This document shows positions 8,915-17,807 of a DNA stretch of 64,000 bases, piece after piece. A model generated the notes under the pieces. The model was given only the letters and a program-made list of their open reading frames with translations. It was not told where the DNA came from and did no database searches. This DNA is from Corynebacterium lujinxingii (lineage in GTDB: Bacteria; Actinomycetota; Actinomycetes; Mycobacteriales; Mycobacteriaceae). The stretch covers positions 1,302,001 to 1,366,000 of the forward strand of contig NZ_CP061032.1 in the NCBI RefSeq assembly GCF_014490555.1, written 5' to 3'. Positions within the stretch are counted from its first letter, which is position 1, and every line of letters starts with the position of its first letter. The translations under genes were made by a program, and so were the position numbers.

Positions 8915-10309
8915 ATGTCAGCAAACTTTGTCAGCGTCGTAGACCTGTTCAGCATCGGCATCGGCCCGTCCTCATCACATACGGTGGGCCCAATGCGGGC
9001 GTCGATTGTGTTCGTCGACAAGCTAGACGCGTTGCCTGCGAAGGTGAGGATTGAATTGCGCGGCTCGCTCGCGGCAACGGGCGTCGGCCACGGCACCGAC
9101 CGTGCGGCGCTGCTCGGCCTGGTCGGATACACACCGACGACCACGTCCGCCGACGTTGCGCCGAAACCTGGAGAACCCATCCCGAGCACCGGCACCATCA
9201 CCGGACCTGACGGGACGGTGGAATACGAGCTGCGCTTCGATCCGGCTCCCGTGGCGGCACACCCGAACTGCCTCATCTTTGATGCCTGGGATGCCGAGGG
9301 CAACGTGCTTGCCGAGCGCGAGGATTACTACTCAGTTGGCGGCGGGTTTATCCAGGACCGCTGGGAGATGGAAGAACACCGCGACGAAACCGGTGTGGCT
9401 GCCGCGCGCGAGATCCCGTCGGTGCCCTACCCGTTCGACACCGCAGCCGAACTGATGCAGCGCTGCCGCGAGTCCGGCCTGACTGTCGCCGAGATCATGC
9501 GCGCGAACGAGGAGTCGATCCACGGCAAGGCGAAGCTCGATGCCCATCTCGATGCTGTGTGGGACGTCATGCAGGAGTGCGTGGCGCACGGTTTGAAGAC
9601 GGAGGGCACACTGCCAGGCGGGTTGAACGTGCGGCGGCGCGCGAACCGCTTGCACCGGTTGCTCACCGCGGAGTACGAGGCGTCGTCGGCACGCGGACTG
9701 GACGCCATGGAGTGGGTGAACCTCTACGCGTTGGCGGTCAACGAGGAAAACGCTGCGCACGGTCAGGTGGTCACCGCACCGACGAACGGCGCCGCAGGCA
9801 TCATCCCTTCGGTGATGCACTACTGCCGCGATTTCACTGACGACTTCGACGTTGTGCGGGCCCGCGAGTTTCTGCTCACCGCCGGCGCGATCGGCTCGAT
9901 CATCAAAACAAACGCGTCTATTTCTGGCGCGGAAGTCGGTTGTCAGGGCGAGGTGGGTTCCGCGTCCTCGATGGCTGCGGCGGGCATGTGCGCGGTCCTC
10001 GGCGGGACGCCGGACCAGGTGGAAAATGCTGCGGAAATCGCGCTTGAACACAACCTTGGCTTAACGTGCGACCCGGTCGGCGGCCTCGTGCAGGTGCCGT
10101 GCATCGAACGCAACGCCATCGGTGGTGTGAAGGCCATCAATGCAGCGCGCCTGGCGAAGCTGGGCGACGGCACGAACATCGTCACCCTCGACGACGTGGT
10201 GGAAACCATGGCTGCCACCGGCCGCGACATGATGACGCAGTACAAGGAGACGTCCATGGGCGGCCTCGCGGTACAGCTCGGCCTTCCCGTGAACATCACG
10301 GAGTGCTAG
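8915..10309 (+). CDS. sdaA: L-serine ammonia-lyase (single-chain, iron-sulfur)
   Basis: Converts L-serine to pyruvate and ammonia with a [4Fe-4S] cluster. 464 residues, full length for the fused alpha-beta form. The N-terminal beta domain has SIGIGPSSSHTVGPMRAS, and the alpha domain carries the cluster cysteines in GAEVGCQGEVGSASS and GLTCDPVGGLVQVPCIERN. The C-terminus ends in a cysteine (NITEC), which in this enzyme type can act as an internal cluster ligand. The start is set by the leaderless -10 at 8902. Converges with hisS; the stop codon lies inside the shared terminator. Confidence 0.96.
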   Translation: MSANFVSVVDLFSIGIGPSSSHTVGPMRASIVFVDKLDALPAKVRIELRGSLAATGVGHGTDRAALLGLVGYTPTTTSADVAPKPGEPIPSTGTITGPDGTVEYELRFDPAPVAAHPNCLIFDAWDAEGNVLAEREDYYSVGGGFIQDRWEMEEHRDETGVAAAREIPSVPYPFDTAAELMQRCRESGLTVAEIMRANEESIHGKAKLDAHLDAVWDVMQECVAHGLKTEGTLPGGLNVRRRANRLHRLLTAEYEASSARGLDAMEWVNLYALAVNEENAAHGQVVTAPTNGAAGIIPSVMHYCRDFTDDFDVVRAREFLLTAGAIGSIIKTNASISGAEVGCQGEVGSASSMAAAGMCAVLGGTPDQVENAAEIALEHNLGLTCDPVGGLVQVPCIERNAIGGVKAINAARLAKLGDGTNIVTLDDVVETMAATGRDMMTQYKETSMGGLAVQLGLPVNITEC

Positions 10310-10328
10310 GCCCGTGGCGGGCCTAGCA
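10304..10328. terminator. Bidirectional terminator between sdaA and hisS
   Basis: Perfect 11-bp stem TGCTAGGCCCG / CGGGCCTAGCA with a TGG loop, spanning the sdaA stop codon and ending just before the hisS stop. There is only a weak T-run on the plus side (ATCTATT). Confidence 0.75.
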
Positions 10329-10329
10329 T

Positions 10330-11613
10330 CTATTGCCCGATGGCACGCTTGACGGCCTCGGCGGAGAGCTCGACGGACTCCTGAGAGTGCGCATCGAGGT
10401 TCTTCACCGCAACTTCACCGGCCTCGAGCTCGCGCTCGCCGAGCACCAGCGCGAAGCGTGCGCCAGCCCGGTCGGCGCCCTTCATCGAGCCCTTCAGGCC
10501 GCGCTTGCCGTAGGCCATGTCGGCGCTGATGCCAGCGGCGCGTAGTTCGTCGATAAGCTTGCTCATGCGGTCGCGGGCTTCGTCGCCAATCGCGATGCCG
10601 AATACGTCGACTCGGTGCGCGGCCTCTTCGAGTTCCACACCTTCGGCCTCCAGCGCGAGGACGGCACGGTCGACGCCGAGGCCGTAGCCGATGCCCGACA
10701 GATCCGGCCCACCGATTTGCGCCATCAAACCGTCGTAGCGGCCACCGCCGCCGATACCCGACTGGGCGCCGAGACCGTCGTGAACGAACTCGAACGTGGT
10801 CTTCGTGTAATAGTCCAGACCGCGGACCATGCGTGGATTGATCTCGTACGGCACGCCAAACGCATCGAGTGCTGCGACGACGGTGTCGAAGTGGGCGCGG
10901 CAGTCGTCGCAAAGGTGATCCAGCATCAGCGGTGCATCCGCGGTCATCTCACGGACCGACTCGCGCTTGTCGTCGAGCACCCGCAGCGGGTTGATCTCCG
11001 CACGGTGGCGGGTTTCCTCGTCCAGCGGCAGGTCGAAGAGGAATTGCTGGAGCTTCTCGCGGTACGCCGGACGGCAGTTTTTGTCGCCCAGGCTGGTGAT
11101 CTCGAGGCGGAAACCACTCAGCCCGATCGCACGGTAGCTGCGGTCTGCAAGTGCGATGACTTCCGCGTCGAGCAGCGGGTCGTCGATACCGATCGCCTCG
11201 ATGCCAACCTGCTGGAGCTGGCGGTAACGGCCGGCCTGCGGGCGTTCGTAGCGGAAAAACGGCCCGTAGTAGTTCAGCTTCACCGGAAGGTAGCCGCGAT
11301 CCATGTTGTGCTCGATGAACGCGCGCATCACACCCGCGGTGCCTTCCGGACGCAGCGTCACGGAGCGCCCGCCACGGTCCTCGAAGGTGTACATCTCCTT
11401 GCTCACCACATCCGTGGACTCGCCCACGCCGCGGGCAAACAAGGTGGTGTCCTCGAACACCGGCAGTTCAATGTGCTGGTAGCCGGCGAGCCGCGCCTGT
11501 CGGGCGAACTCGTCACGCACATGGATAAACGCACTCGATTCCGGCGGCACGTAATCGGGCACGCCCTTTGGCGCGGATAGCTTTTGAAACTGCTCGGTCT
11601 TGTTCTCACTCAC
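10330..11613 (-). CDS. hisS: Histidyl-tRNA synthetase
   Basis: Class II synthetase for tRNA-His. 427 residues. Motif 2 is FRYERPQAGRYRQLQQ with the following GIEAIG, and the histidine A signature GLDYYTKTTFEF plus GGGGRYDGL are present; the C-terminal anticodon-binding domain ends in SAEAVKRAIGQ. The GTG at 11613 (MSENKTEQFQKLSAPKG) is preferred over an ATG 30 nt upstream because TAGACT lies 8 nt before it and the length then matches corynebacterial HisS. Divergent from the cyclophilin gene. Confidence 0.96.
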   Translation of the reverse strand: MSENKTEQFQKLSAPKGVPDYVPPESSAFIHVRDEFARQARLAGYQHIELPVFEDTTLFARGVGESTDVVSKEMYTFEDRGGRSVTLRPEGTAGVMRAFIEHNMDRGYLPVKLNYYGPFFRYERPQAGRYRQLQQVGIEAIGIDDPLLDAEVIALADRSYRAIGLSGFRLEITSLGDKNCRPAYREKLQQFLFDLPLDEETRHRAEINPLRVLDDKRESVREMTADAPLMLDHLCDDCRAHFDTVVAALDAFGVPYEINPRMVRGLDYYTKTTFEFVHDGLGAQSGIGGGGRYDGLMAQIGGPDLSGIGYGLGVDRAVLALEAEGVELEEAAHRVDVFGIAIGDEARDRMSKLIDELRAAGISADMAYGKRGLKGSMKGADRAGARFALVLGERELEAGEVAVKNLDAHSQESVELSAEAVKRAIGQ

Positions 11614-11621
11614 GGGGCCCA

Positions 11622-11627
11622 AGTCTA
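11622..11627 (-). promoter_or_regulatory. -10 element for leaderless hisS transcript
   Basis: On the minus strand TAGACT, 8 nt before the GTG at 11613; no Shine-Dalgarno is visible. Confidence 0.5.
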
Positions 11628-11698
11628 ACCAAGGCCGCGACATTCAGGTGCAGCGGTCGGCGGTGCTGCTAGGCTTTTGCACCGTTCACCGCGCGCAT

Positions 11699-11710
11699 GC
11701 TTGACGACGA
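11699..11710 (+). repeat. Intergenic copy of the dispersed 12-mer GCTTGACGACGA
   Basis: Exact copy located in the leader of the cyclophilin gene, between its -10 candidate (TAGGCT, 11670-11675) and its chosen GTG start. Confidence 0.55.
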
Positions 11711-11756
11711 CGCAAGCAGCGCGCATCCCCACAATTTCGAAGAGGTGTACACGCCG

Positions 11757-12713
11757 GTGGCAAGCAACGAACAGCGCGGCAAGGAAGCCCTGTCCAACCT
11801 GGAGCGCGAGCTCGGCTCCCGCGACCGCAAGGAGAAGTCCCGCCCGTGGTCCGTGGCGGCGCTGTCCGCCGCGGCAATTGCGCTGATCGGCGGCGGCATC
11901 TATTTCGCCGCAAACCAGGGCGAAGACGACAACTTCGCCGCCGAAGACACGTCCGCAGAGTCTGAGGCCGACCAGACGAACGAGGAGGCCGAAGAGTTCG
12001 ACGCATCTACCTTCGAGCCGATCGCGACGAAGCGCGAGAAGGCGCTGCCGGAGACCGTTTCGTGCGAATACAAGGCTGAGGACGGCACCGAGCTGCGGGC
12101 GGGCACCCCGCCGACTGACAATGTGTCCACCGAGGGCACCGTCACCGTCGAGCTGGATACGAACCAGGGTCCGATCGGTATGGAACTCGACCGCGCCGCC
12201 TCACCGTGCACGGTCAACGCCATCGAGTACCTCGCCTCCGAGAAGTACTTCGACGACACTGTGTGCCACCGCCTGACCACCTCGGACGGTCTTAAGGTGC
12301 TGCAGTGCGGTGACCCGGACGGCACCGGTGCCGGCGGCCCAGGCTTCCAGTTCGCCAATGAGCTGCCCACCGACGAGGCTCTCGAAAACGTCGATACCGA
12401 GGGCATGGACCTGCCCGAGGACATCGACGAGGAGAGCAAGCAGCAGACGCTGCAGATGATGCTGCAGAACCAGCCGGAGCGCTACGACCGCGGCACGATC
12501 GCCATGGCTAACGCCGGCGCGGACACGAACGGCTCGCAGTTCTTCCTCAACTACGGCGATTCAGTACTGCCGCCGCTGTACACCTACTTCGGCCAGATCG
12601 ACGACGCGGGCTTGGAGACCCTGGACAAGATCGCTGAAAAGGGCGTCGAGGGCGGCGAAACCGACGGCGCCCCGGCCGAGGAAGTCCGCATCAAAACCGC
12701 CAAGGTGCAGTAG
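11757..12713 (+). CDS. Membrane-anchored peptidyl-prolyl cis-trans isomerase (cyclophilin)
   Basis: Cyclophilin-type folding catalyst, probably facing the outside of the membrane. 318 residues from the GTG at 11757: a charged cytoplasmic N-terminus (MASNEQRGKEALSNLERE), one membrane helix at about residues 34-52, an acidic linker (about 55-85) and a cyclophilin domain with VCHRLTTSDGLKVLQCGDP, GGPGFQFANEL and GTIAMANAGADTNGSQFF. The GTG is chosen because AAGAGGT lies 10 nt upstream and the resulting N-terminus matches the family; an ATG 60 nt upstream is the alternative. A TAGGCT -10 candidate at 11670 would give a leader of about 75 nt. It shares a divergent promoter region with hisS. Confidence 0.9.
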   Translation: MASNEQRGKEALSNLERELGSRDRKEKSRPWSVAALSAAAIALIGGGIYFAANQGEDDNFAAEDTSAESEADQTNEEAEEFDASTFEPIATKREKALPETVSCEYKAEDGTELRAGTPPTDNVSTEGTVTVELDTNQGPIGMELDRAASPCTVNAIEYLASEKYFDDTVCHRLTTSDGLKVLQCGDPDGTGAGGPGFQFANELPTDEALENVDTEGMDLPEDIDEESKQQTLQMMLQNQPERYDRGTIAMANAGADTNGSQFFLNYGDSVLPPLYTYFGQIDDAGLETLDKIAEKGVEGGETDGAPAEEVRIKTAKVQ

Positions 12714-12722
12714 CGCGACTTA

Positions 12723-12751
12723 TTGCAGGGCATCCCGCCAGGCGATAACAT
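12723..12751 (+). promoter_or_regulatory. Sigma-A-type promoter of the small secreted protein gene
   Basis: TTGCAG (12723-12728), a 17-nt spacer and TAACAT (12746-12751). This is one of the best -35/-10 pairs in the window and predicts a leader of about 40 nt. Confidence 0.65.
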
Positions 12752-12797
12752 CCCAGCACATACCCCTTTGATCGCTACTTCTTAAGTGAGGACTCCC

Positions 12798-13043
12798 ATG
12801 AAGACCCGCACCAACCTTGTCGCCGCAGCCACCGCGACCGCCGTCGCCATCTCCGGCGCTAACGTTGCCGAGGCCGCTCCGACTGTCGTCGACAGCGGCA
12901 CCACGAACACCACCACCGCCGACGAGGGCTCCTCGATTCGCGACATGGACCCCTCCGAGATTCAGGACTGGCTCGCGGTAGTCACCGCCATCCTGGGCAT
13001 TATCAGCCAGGTCGCATCTGTCGCGATGAAGTTCATGCGCTAA
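12798..13043 (+). CDS. Small secreted protein with C-terminal hydrophobic helix, function unknown
   Basis: 81 residues, start ATG at 12798 with GAGGA 6 nt upstream (an ATG 12 nt earlier is the alternative). Residues 1-26 form a classical signal peptide ending in VAEA, with likely cleavage before APTVVD. The mature part of about 55 residues has a Thr/Ser/Asp-rich stretch and then a predicted helix, DWLAVVTAILGIISQVASVA, ending in MKFMR. No cysteine is present. The gene has its own promoter (12723) and terminator (13062), so it is a monocistronic and probably well-expressed unit. I do not recognise the family; size and helix recall small corynebacterial outer-membrane pore proteins or membrane-active peptides, but that is a guess. 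Confidence 0.75.
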   Translation: MKTRTNLVAAATATAVAISGANVAEAAPTVVDSGTTNTTTADEGSSIRDMDPSEIQDWLAVVTAILGIISQVASVAMKFMR

Positions 13044-13061
13044 TCCTGAACCTCTTCCCTT

Positions 13062-13092
13062 CGCCCTCCGCCTTCGTCGCGGAGGGCGTTTT
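13062..13092 (+). terminator. Intrinsic terminator of the small secreted protein gene
   Basis: 10-bp perfect stem CGCCCTCCGC / GCGGAGGGCG around a 7-nt loop, followed by TTTT. Confidence 0.85.
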
Positions 13093-13100
13093 GCATTGTT

Positions 13101-13112
13101 GCTTAACGACGA
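13101..13112 (+). repeat. Intergenic copy of the dispersed 12-mer (AA variant)
   Basis: GCTTAACGACGA directly after the terminator at 13062 and before the end of the nucleotidase gene. Confidence 0.55.
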
Positions 13113-13168
13113 AGCGCCGCCCCGCTCCGTTCGGAGCCAGACGGCGCTACGCGCGGTTTTTCGGCGCG

Positions 13169-15292
13169 CTACTTCTTGCCGAAGCTTGCGATCGGGCCGA
13201 GGAAGCGGTCGATCGGGAACGCGAGCAACAGCGACAGGACGCTGAGGACTGCAACCACACCCGCGATGATGGCGCCAATGGGCGCATTGCTCGAGCCACT
13301 GGAGCCGTCCTGACCCGCAACCGGTGCTTCCGGGGTCTCAGCCGGCGCCTCCGGCGTCTCGACCGGTGCTTCCGGCGTCTCAACCGGTGCTTCCGGCGTC
13401 TCGACCGGTGCCTCCGGAGCCGCTGCGACGTTCACCGGCAGCGAGACGTTGGTCTTCGCGTCGGTGGTAATCTTCAGGGTCTGCTCACCGGAAATCTCTG
13501 CCGGAATGTCGAGCTTCACCGTCGCGCGACCCTGCTCGCCGTAGCCGGCATCAGCGTCGGTGACCGCGTTGTCCACGTCGGCCGTGACGGTCGCGTCGCC
13601 GATTGCCACGGTGACGGTCTTCGCCTGGGGCTCGCCTTCGGAGGAGTAGCTCAGGGAAGACAGTTCGATGGTGTTTTCCTCTCCCGCCTTCAGGCCGCCC
13701 TCCGGCAGCACAATGCCGACGTCCTTCTGGCCACCACGGACAGCGGCGTCGCCGGACTTCAGGTAGTCGACGAACGCCTGCAGGTCGTTGTAGCCGACAT
13801 CGTTGCGGTCCTTGACCTTGGCCGGGTCGATGAAGTCGTCGCCGCCGTCGAAGAGGAACGAGGAGCCGGCAACGCGGTAGTCCTTATCCATCTCCACCGG
13901 CGCACCGTCAATGGTGATCTGCGTGATCTTTTCGCCGCGCGGCGCGGACGGGTTGTAGGTGTAGGAGACGTTGTCCGACAGACCCATGTCCAAGCGCGGG
14001 CGACCAGACTTTTCTGCCTGCTCGTCGGTCTGCCACTGGTTTTCTAGAGCTTCCTTGATGGCCGCGCCGGACAGCGTAGCGACGTCGATGCTGTTGCCGA
14101 ACGGCTGAACGTCGAATGCCTGCTTGTAGGTCACGTCTCCCTTGGCCAAGTCTTCGCGCACACCGCCAGCGTTCATGATGCCGAGGTCGATGTCCTCACC
14201 GAGGAATGCCTCGAGCGCTGCCAACGCAGACTCGGCGATCATGTTGTTCGCAGTGGACTCGGTACCACGGTTCGTGCCCGGCTTCGCCTCCGGGTTGGAA
14301 CCACGCTTGAAGTCTGCACCCACGGTAGCGACGACCTCCTGGCCGAGCTTGTCGGACTGCTTCTTCGCGTCCGCGACGATCTGGGTCACGTTCTCGTCCG
14401 GCGTGATGCCGAGCGTTTCGAGGTCGGCGTACTCGTACTGCTCGGCATTGACGCCGGAGAGCTCCTTGGTCTCCTTGTCGAAAGTGAAGGACAGGTCGGT
14501 GACTACCTTGCCGTACTCGTACGACTGGAAGTACGGAACTGCCGCGTCGAGGTTCAGGTCCTTGATGTGGGAGTCGCCGCCGAAAACGAAGTCGACGTAC
14601 TCGGCATCGAGCTTGGCGGAAGCCTCCTTGGCTGGGTCGTGGATCAACGCGATGACAACATCGGCCTCGCCCGAGTCCTTGATCTTCTTGGCCTCTTCGT
14701 TGACCTGTGCAGAGGAGTCCTTGATGTCCAGGCCCTTGACGTTGGCCGGGTTCGACTTCGACACCGTGAGGTTGGAGGTGGTGCCGACCAGCGCGACCTT
14801 CACGCCGTCCTTTTCCACGACCGTGTACGGCTTCACCTCGCGGGTGCCGTCCTCCTTGAAGATGTTCGCACCGAGCTGCTTGTCGTTGGTGCCCGGAACG
14901 ATGCGGTCGATCAGGTCCTTGTAGCCCTTATCAAACTCGTGGTTGCCCACAGCGGAACCGTCGGTGCCGATGGCGTTGACGAAATCCATCGTGTACTTGT
15001 CGTCGGAAATCGCCGAGATGAACGCGGAGCCGCCCTGGTTGTCGCCGGAGTTGGTGACAATGGTGTTCGGGTTGTTGGAGCGGATGTGGTTGATGATGCC
15101 GGCGACGTTGGCGGCACCCATTTCCTTGTTGCGCTCATTGGCCTCGAGTCGGCCGTGGAAGTCGGTGATGTTGGCGACGTTGATCGTCACCTGGTCCGCT
15201 TCAGCGGCGGAGACGATCGGGGCTGCGGTGAGAACAACCGCGGTCGTAGTAGTGGCGGCGATCAGCGCACCAGCGCGACGGATATCGAACAC
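13169..15292 (-). CDS. Secreted 5'-nucleotidase / UDP-sugar hydrolase with membrane-anchored repeat tail
   Basis: Metallophosphoesterase that releases phosphate from extracellular nucleotides (UshA/NutA type). 707 residues from the GTG at 15292, chosen because GAGGAG lies 6 nt upstream; the open frame continues 51 codons further without protein-like sequence. Signal peptide about 1-30 (ends IVSAA). Metal-binding motifs NITDFHGRLE, TNSGDNQGG and GNHEFDKGY are present, then the C-terminal nucleotide-binding domain with GVREDLAKGDVTYKQAF and SSFLFDGGDDF. The tail has five PEAPVET-like heptads and a membrane helix ending FGKK. There is no LPXTG motif, so anchoring is by the helix, not by sortase. 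The gene stands alone between a terminator and rel. Confidence 0.93.
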   Translation of the reverse strand: MFDIRRAGALIAATTTTAVVLTAAPIVSAAEADQVTINVANITDFHGRLEANERNKEMGAANVAGIINHIRSNNPNTIVTNSGDNQGGSAFISAISDDKYTMDFVNAIGTDGSAVGNHEFDKGYKDLIDRIVPGTNDKQLGANIFKEDGTREVKPYTVVEKDGVKVALVGTTSNLTVSKSNPANVKGLDIKDSSAQVNEEAKKIKDSGEADVVIALIHDPAKEASAKLDAEYVDFVFGGDSHIKDLNLDAAVPYFQSYEYGKVVTDLSFTFDKETKELSGVNAEQYEYADLETLGITPDENVTQIVADAKKQSDKLGQEVVATVGADFKRGSNPEAKPGTNRGTESTANNMIAESALAALEAFLGEDIDLGIMNAGGVREDLAKGDVTYKQAFDVQPFGNSIDVATLSGAAIKEALENQWQTDEQAEKSGRPRLDMGLSDNVSYTYNPSAPRGEKITQITIDGAPVEMDKDYRVAGSSFLFDGGDDFIDPAKVKDRNDVGYNDLQAFVDYLKSGDAAVRGGQKDVGIVLPEGGLKAGEENTIELSSLSYSSEGEPQAKTVTVAIGDATVTADVDNAVTDADAGYGEQGRATVKLDIPAEISGEQTLKITTDAKTNVSLPVNVAAAPEAPVETPEAPVETPEAPVETPEAPAETPEAPVAGQDGSSGSSNAPIGAIIAGVVAVLSVLSLLLAFPIDRFLGPIASFGKK
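13318..13420 (-). repeat. 21-bp tandem repeats encoding PEAPVET heptads
   Basis: About five near-identical 21-bp units inside the nucleotidase gene, giving a Pro/Glu/Thr stalk before the membrane helix. Such repeats often vary in number between strains. Confidence 0.85.
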
Positions 15293-15480
15293 GAGAGGCT
15301 CCTCGGGGACTCGGGGGATGATGTCCCCTCCTTGTAACCCGCCGTAAGCCACTCTGCAGCGTGAACTCAGCGGGTGTTTACTACCGACCTGCGGGCATAA
15401 CCCCGGGGCAACCAACAATTCACCTGTCGGAAACCTCAGGGGCACCCGCTCGTGCGCCGATTCGGGTGCGCGTCGTGTGG

Positions 15481-17757
15481 CTATGCGGTGACGCGATAAA
15501 CGTCGAAAACGCCCTCGATGTTGCGAATCTGGTTCATGATCGCGCCCAGTTGCTTGATGTCGGAGACCTCCAGCGTCAGCCGGATCGTCGCAATGCGGTC
15601 ATCGCCGGCTTGCGACGACATCGCCAGGATCGGCAGCTTCGCCTCCGACAGCACGCCGGTCGTTTCCGTCAACAGGCCGTTGCGGTCCAGTGCTTCCAAC
15701 TGGATGGTGGCCCGCGACGCGCTGCGCGTCGATCCCGGAGACGACCAGGCGACATCGACGAGGCGCTCGGGCTCGTCGTTAAGCTTCGTCGCGTTCGTGC
15801 AGTCCGTGCGGTGCACCGAGACTCCCCCGCCGCGGGTGACGAAGCCGAAGATCGCATCACCCGGCACTGGCTGGCAGCACTTGGCGAGCTTCGCCATCAC
15901 GTCAGGGCTGCCCTCGACGAGGATGCCTGGTCCGTCGCCGGATGCCTGCGGGCGCACGAGTGCCGAAACTGGTGTGCGCGCCGTGAGCGCCTCGACGGCA
16001 TCGTCGTCACCGCCGAACATGTCCGTCAACATGTGTGCGACGTGCTGTGCAGAGACGTTGCCGGCACCGATCGCGGTGTACAGCGCATCCACATCCTGGT
16101 AGTGCAGCCGTGTAGCCACCTGACGCATCGACTCGTTGGTAAACAGCCGGTGCATGGGCAGCCCGCCACGCTGCACCTCCGCAGCGAGGGCGTCGCGGCC
16201 CGCCTCCAACTGTTCTTCGCGGCGCTCCTTGGCAAACCACTGGCGGATCTTCGCCTTCGCGCGTGGCGAGACGACGAAGTCCTGCCAGTCACGCGTGGGA
16301 CCCGCGTTCTGGTCTTTGGAGGTAAAGATCTCCACGCGGTCGCCGGATTTGAGTTCAGTTTCCAACGTGACCAATTTCCCATTGACCTTCGCGCCAATGC
16401 AGCGGTGGCCCACCTCAGTATGCACCGCGTAGGCAAAGTCGACAGGTGTGGAACCAGCAGGCAAATCAACCACGTCCCCCTTCGGGGTGAACGCGAAGAT
16501 TTGCTGGCTCGTCAGGTCGTAGCGGAGTGAATCGAGGAACTCGTTCGGGTCCGCGGCTTCCTTTTGCCAGTCGAGAAGCTGACGCATCCACGCCATCTGG
16601 TCGACCTCGGCCTGGTCGCCCTTGTGCGAGCCTTTCGTCTCTTTGTAGCGCCAGTGCGCCGCGACGCCGTATTCGGCGTTGTAGTGCATCTCGTGCGTGC
16701 GCACCTGCACTTCCAAGGGGCGGCCCGTGGACGTCATCACCGTGGTGTGCAGCGACTGGTACACCCCAAAGCGCGGGTTGGAGATGTAGTCCTTGAACCT
16801 GCCCGGCATCGGCGAATACAGCGAGTGCACGACACCAATGGCGGCGTAGCAGTCGTACACGGTGTCGACGAGCACGCGGATGCCGACGAGATCAAAGATC
16901 TCCGCGAAGTCGTGGCCGCGCACGGACATCTTCTGGTAAATCGACCAGTAGTGCTTCGGGCGGCCCATCACCTCGGCCTGGATACCGTTGGTGCCCAACT
17001 CACGCTTGAGGTCAGAGGTAATCTCGCGCAGCGCCCTGTCTCGCGACGGGGCGTGGTCCGCGACGAGGCGCACGATCTCCTCGTACTTCTTCGGCTGCAA
17101 GATGGCAAAGGCAAGGTCTTCGAGCTCCCACTTCACCGTCGCCATGCCAAGGCGGTGCGCGAGCGGAGCGATCACGTCGAGGGTTTCTTGCGCCTTCTTC
17201 GCCTGCTTCTCAGGAGGCAGAAAGCGCATGGTGCGCATGTTGTGCAGCCGGTCCGCGACCTTGATCACCAACACGCGGGGGTCTTCGGACATGGCGACGA
17301 TCATCTTGCGGATCGTCTCCGCCTCTGCGGCGGCGCCGAGCGCGACCTTATCTAGCTTGGTCACGCCGTTGACCAGTTTGGCCACCTCCGGGCCGAAGTC
17401 GCGCGTGAGTTCGTCCAGGGAGTAGTCGGTGTCTTCCACCGTGTCGTGCAGCAGTGCCGCAACCAGCGTCGTGGTGTCCATGCCGATCTCGGCGCAAATC
17501 GTCGCCACTGCCAGCGGGTGGGTGATGTAGGGGTCTCCGGACTTGCGGAAGACACCCTCGTGCAGGCGCTCTGCCGTCTCGTACGCCAGGCCCAGCTGCG
17601 CGACATCGGCTTTGGGGTGGTACTTGTGGTGGATCGACAGAAGCGGATCGAGCACCGGGTTTGTTCGCGGCCGGCCGCCGCCGGTCAGAGAACGAGCGAG
17701 ACGTGCGGAAACACTGCGCATAGTCGGGCCGGACCTTTTGACGGGCTTCTCTGTCAT
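15481..17757 (-). CDS. rel: Bifunctional (p)ppGpp synthetase/hydrolase
   Basis: Makes and degrades the stringent-response alarmones. 758 residues. The HD hydrolase domain has VAALLHDTVEDTDYS, the synthetase domain has GVYQSLHTTVM, the TGS domain VFAFTPKGDVVDLPAG and the C-terminal ACT domain covers about the last 75 residues. All key catalytic motifs appear intact, so both activities are expected. ATG at 17757 is preceded by AGGAGG with 6-nt spacing, the strongest ribosome binding site in the region. It follows apt after 50 nt, the conserved actinobacterial order apt-rel. Confidence 0.97.
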   Translation of the reverse strand: MTEKPVKRSGPTMRSVSARLARSLTGGGRPRTNPVLDPLLSIHHKYHPKADVAQLGLAYETAERLHEGVFRKSGDPYITHPLAVATICAEIGMDTTTLVAALLHDTVEDTDYSLDELTRDFGPEVAKLVNGVTKLDKVALGAAAEAETIRKMIVAMSEDPRVLVIKVADRLHNMRTMRFLPPEKQAKKAQETLDVIAPLAHRLGMATVKWELEDLAFAILQPKKYEEIVRLVADHAPSRDRALREITSDLKRELGTNGIQAEVMGRPKHYWSIYQKMSVRGHDFAEIFDLVGIRVLVDTVYDCYAAIGVVHSLYSPMPGRFKDYISNPRFGVYQSLHTTVMTSTGRPLEVQVRTHEMHYNAEYGVAAHWRYKETKGSHKGDQAEVDQMAWMRQLLDWQKEAADPNEFLDSLRYDLTSQQIFAFTPKGDVVDLPAGSTPVDFAYAVHTEVGHRCIGAKVNGKLVTLETELKSGDRVEIFTSKDQNAGPTRDWQDFVVSPRAKAKIRQWFAKERREEQLEAGRDALAAEVQRGGLPMHRLFTNESMRQVATRLHYQDVDALYTAIGAGNVSAQHVAHMLTDMFGGDDDAVEALTARTPVSALVRPQASGDGPGILVEGSPDVMAKLAKCCQPVPGDAIFGFVTRGGGVSVHRTDCTNATKLNDEPERLVDVAWSSPGSTRSASRATIQLEALDRNGLLTETTGVLSEAKLPILAMSSQAGDDRIATIRLTLEVSDIKQLGAIMNQIRNIEGVFDVYRVTA

Positions 17758-17807
17758 GGCAGGCCTCCTGGGCTGACGAAGGGTACTAAGACAGTGATCC
17801 TACCCGG

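Noticed and set aside
11697..11756. Upstream ATG for the cyclophilin
   Set aside because: The added 20 residues do not match the family and no ribosome site precedes it; the 12-mer motif explains the sequence there.
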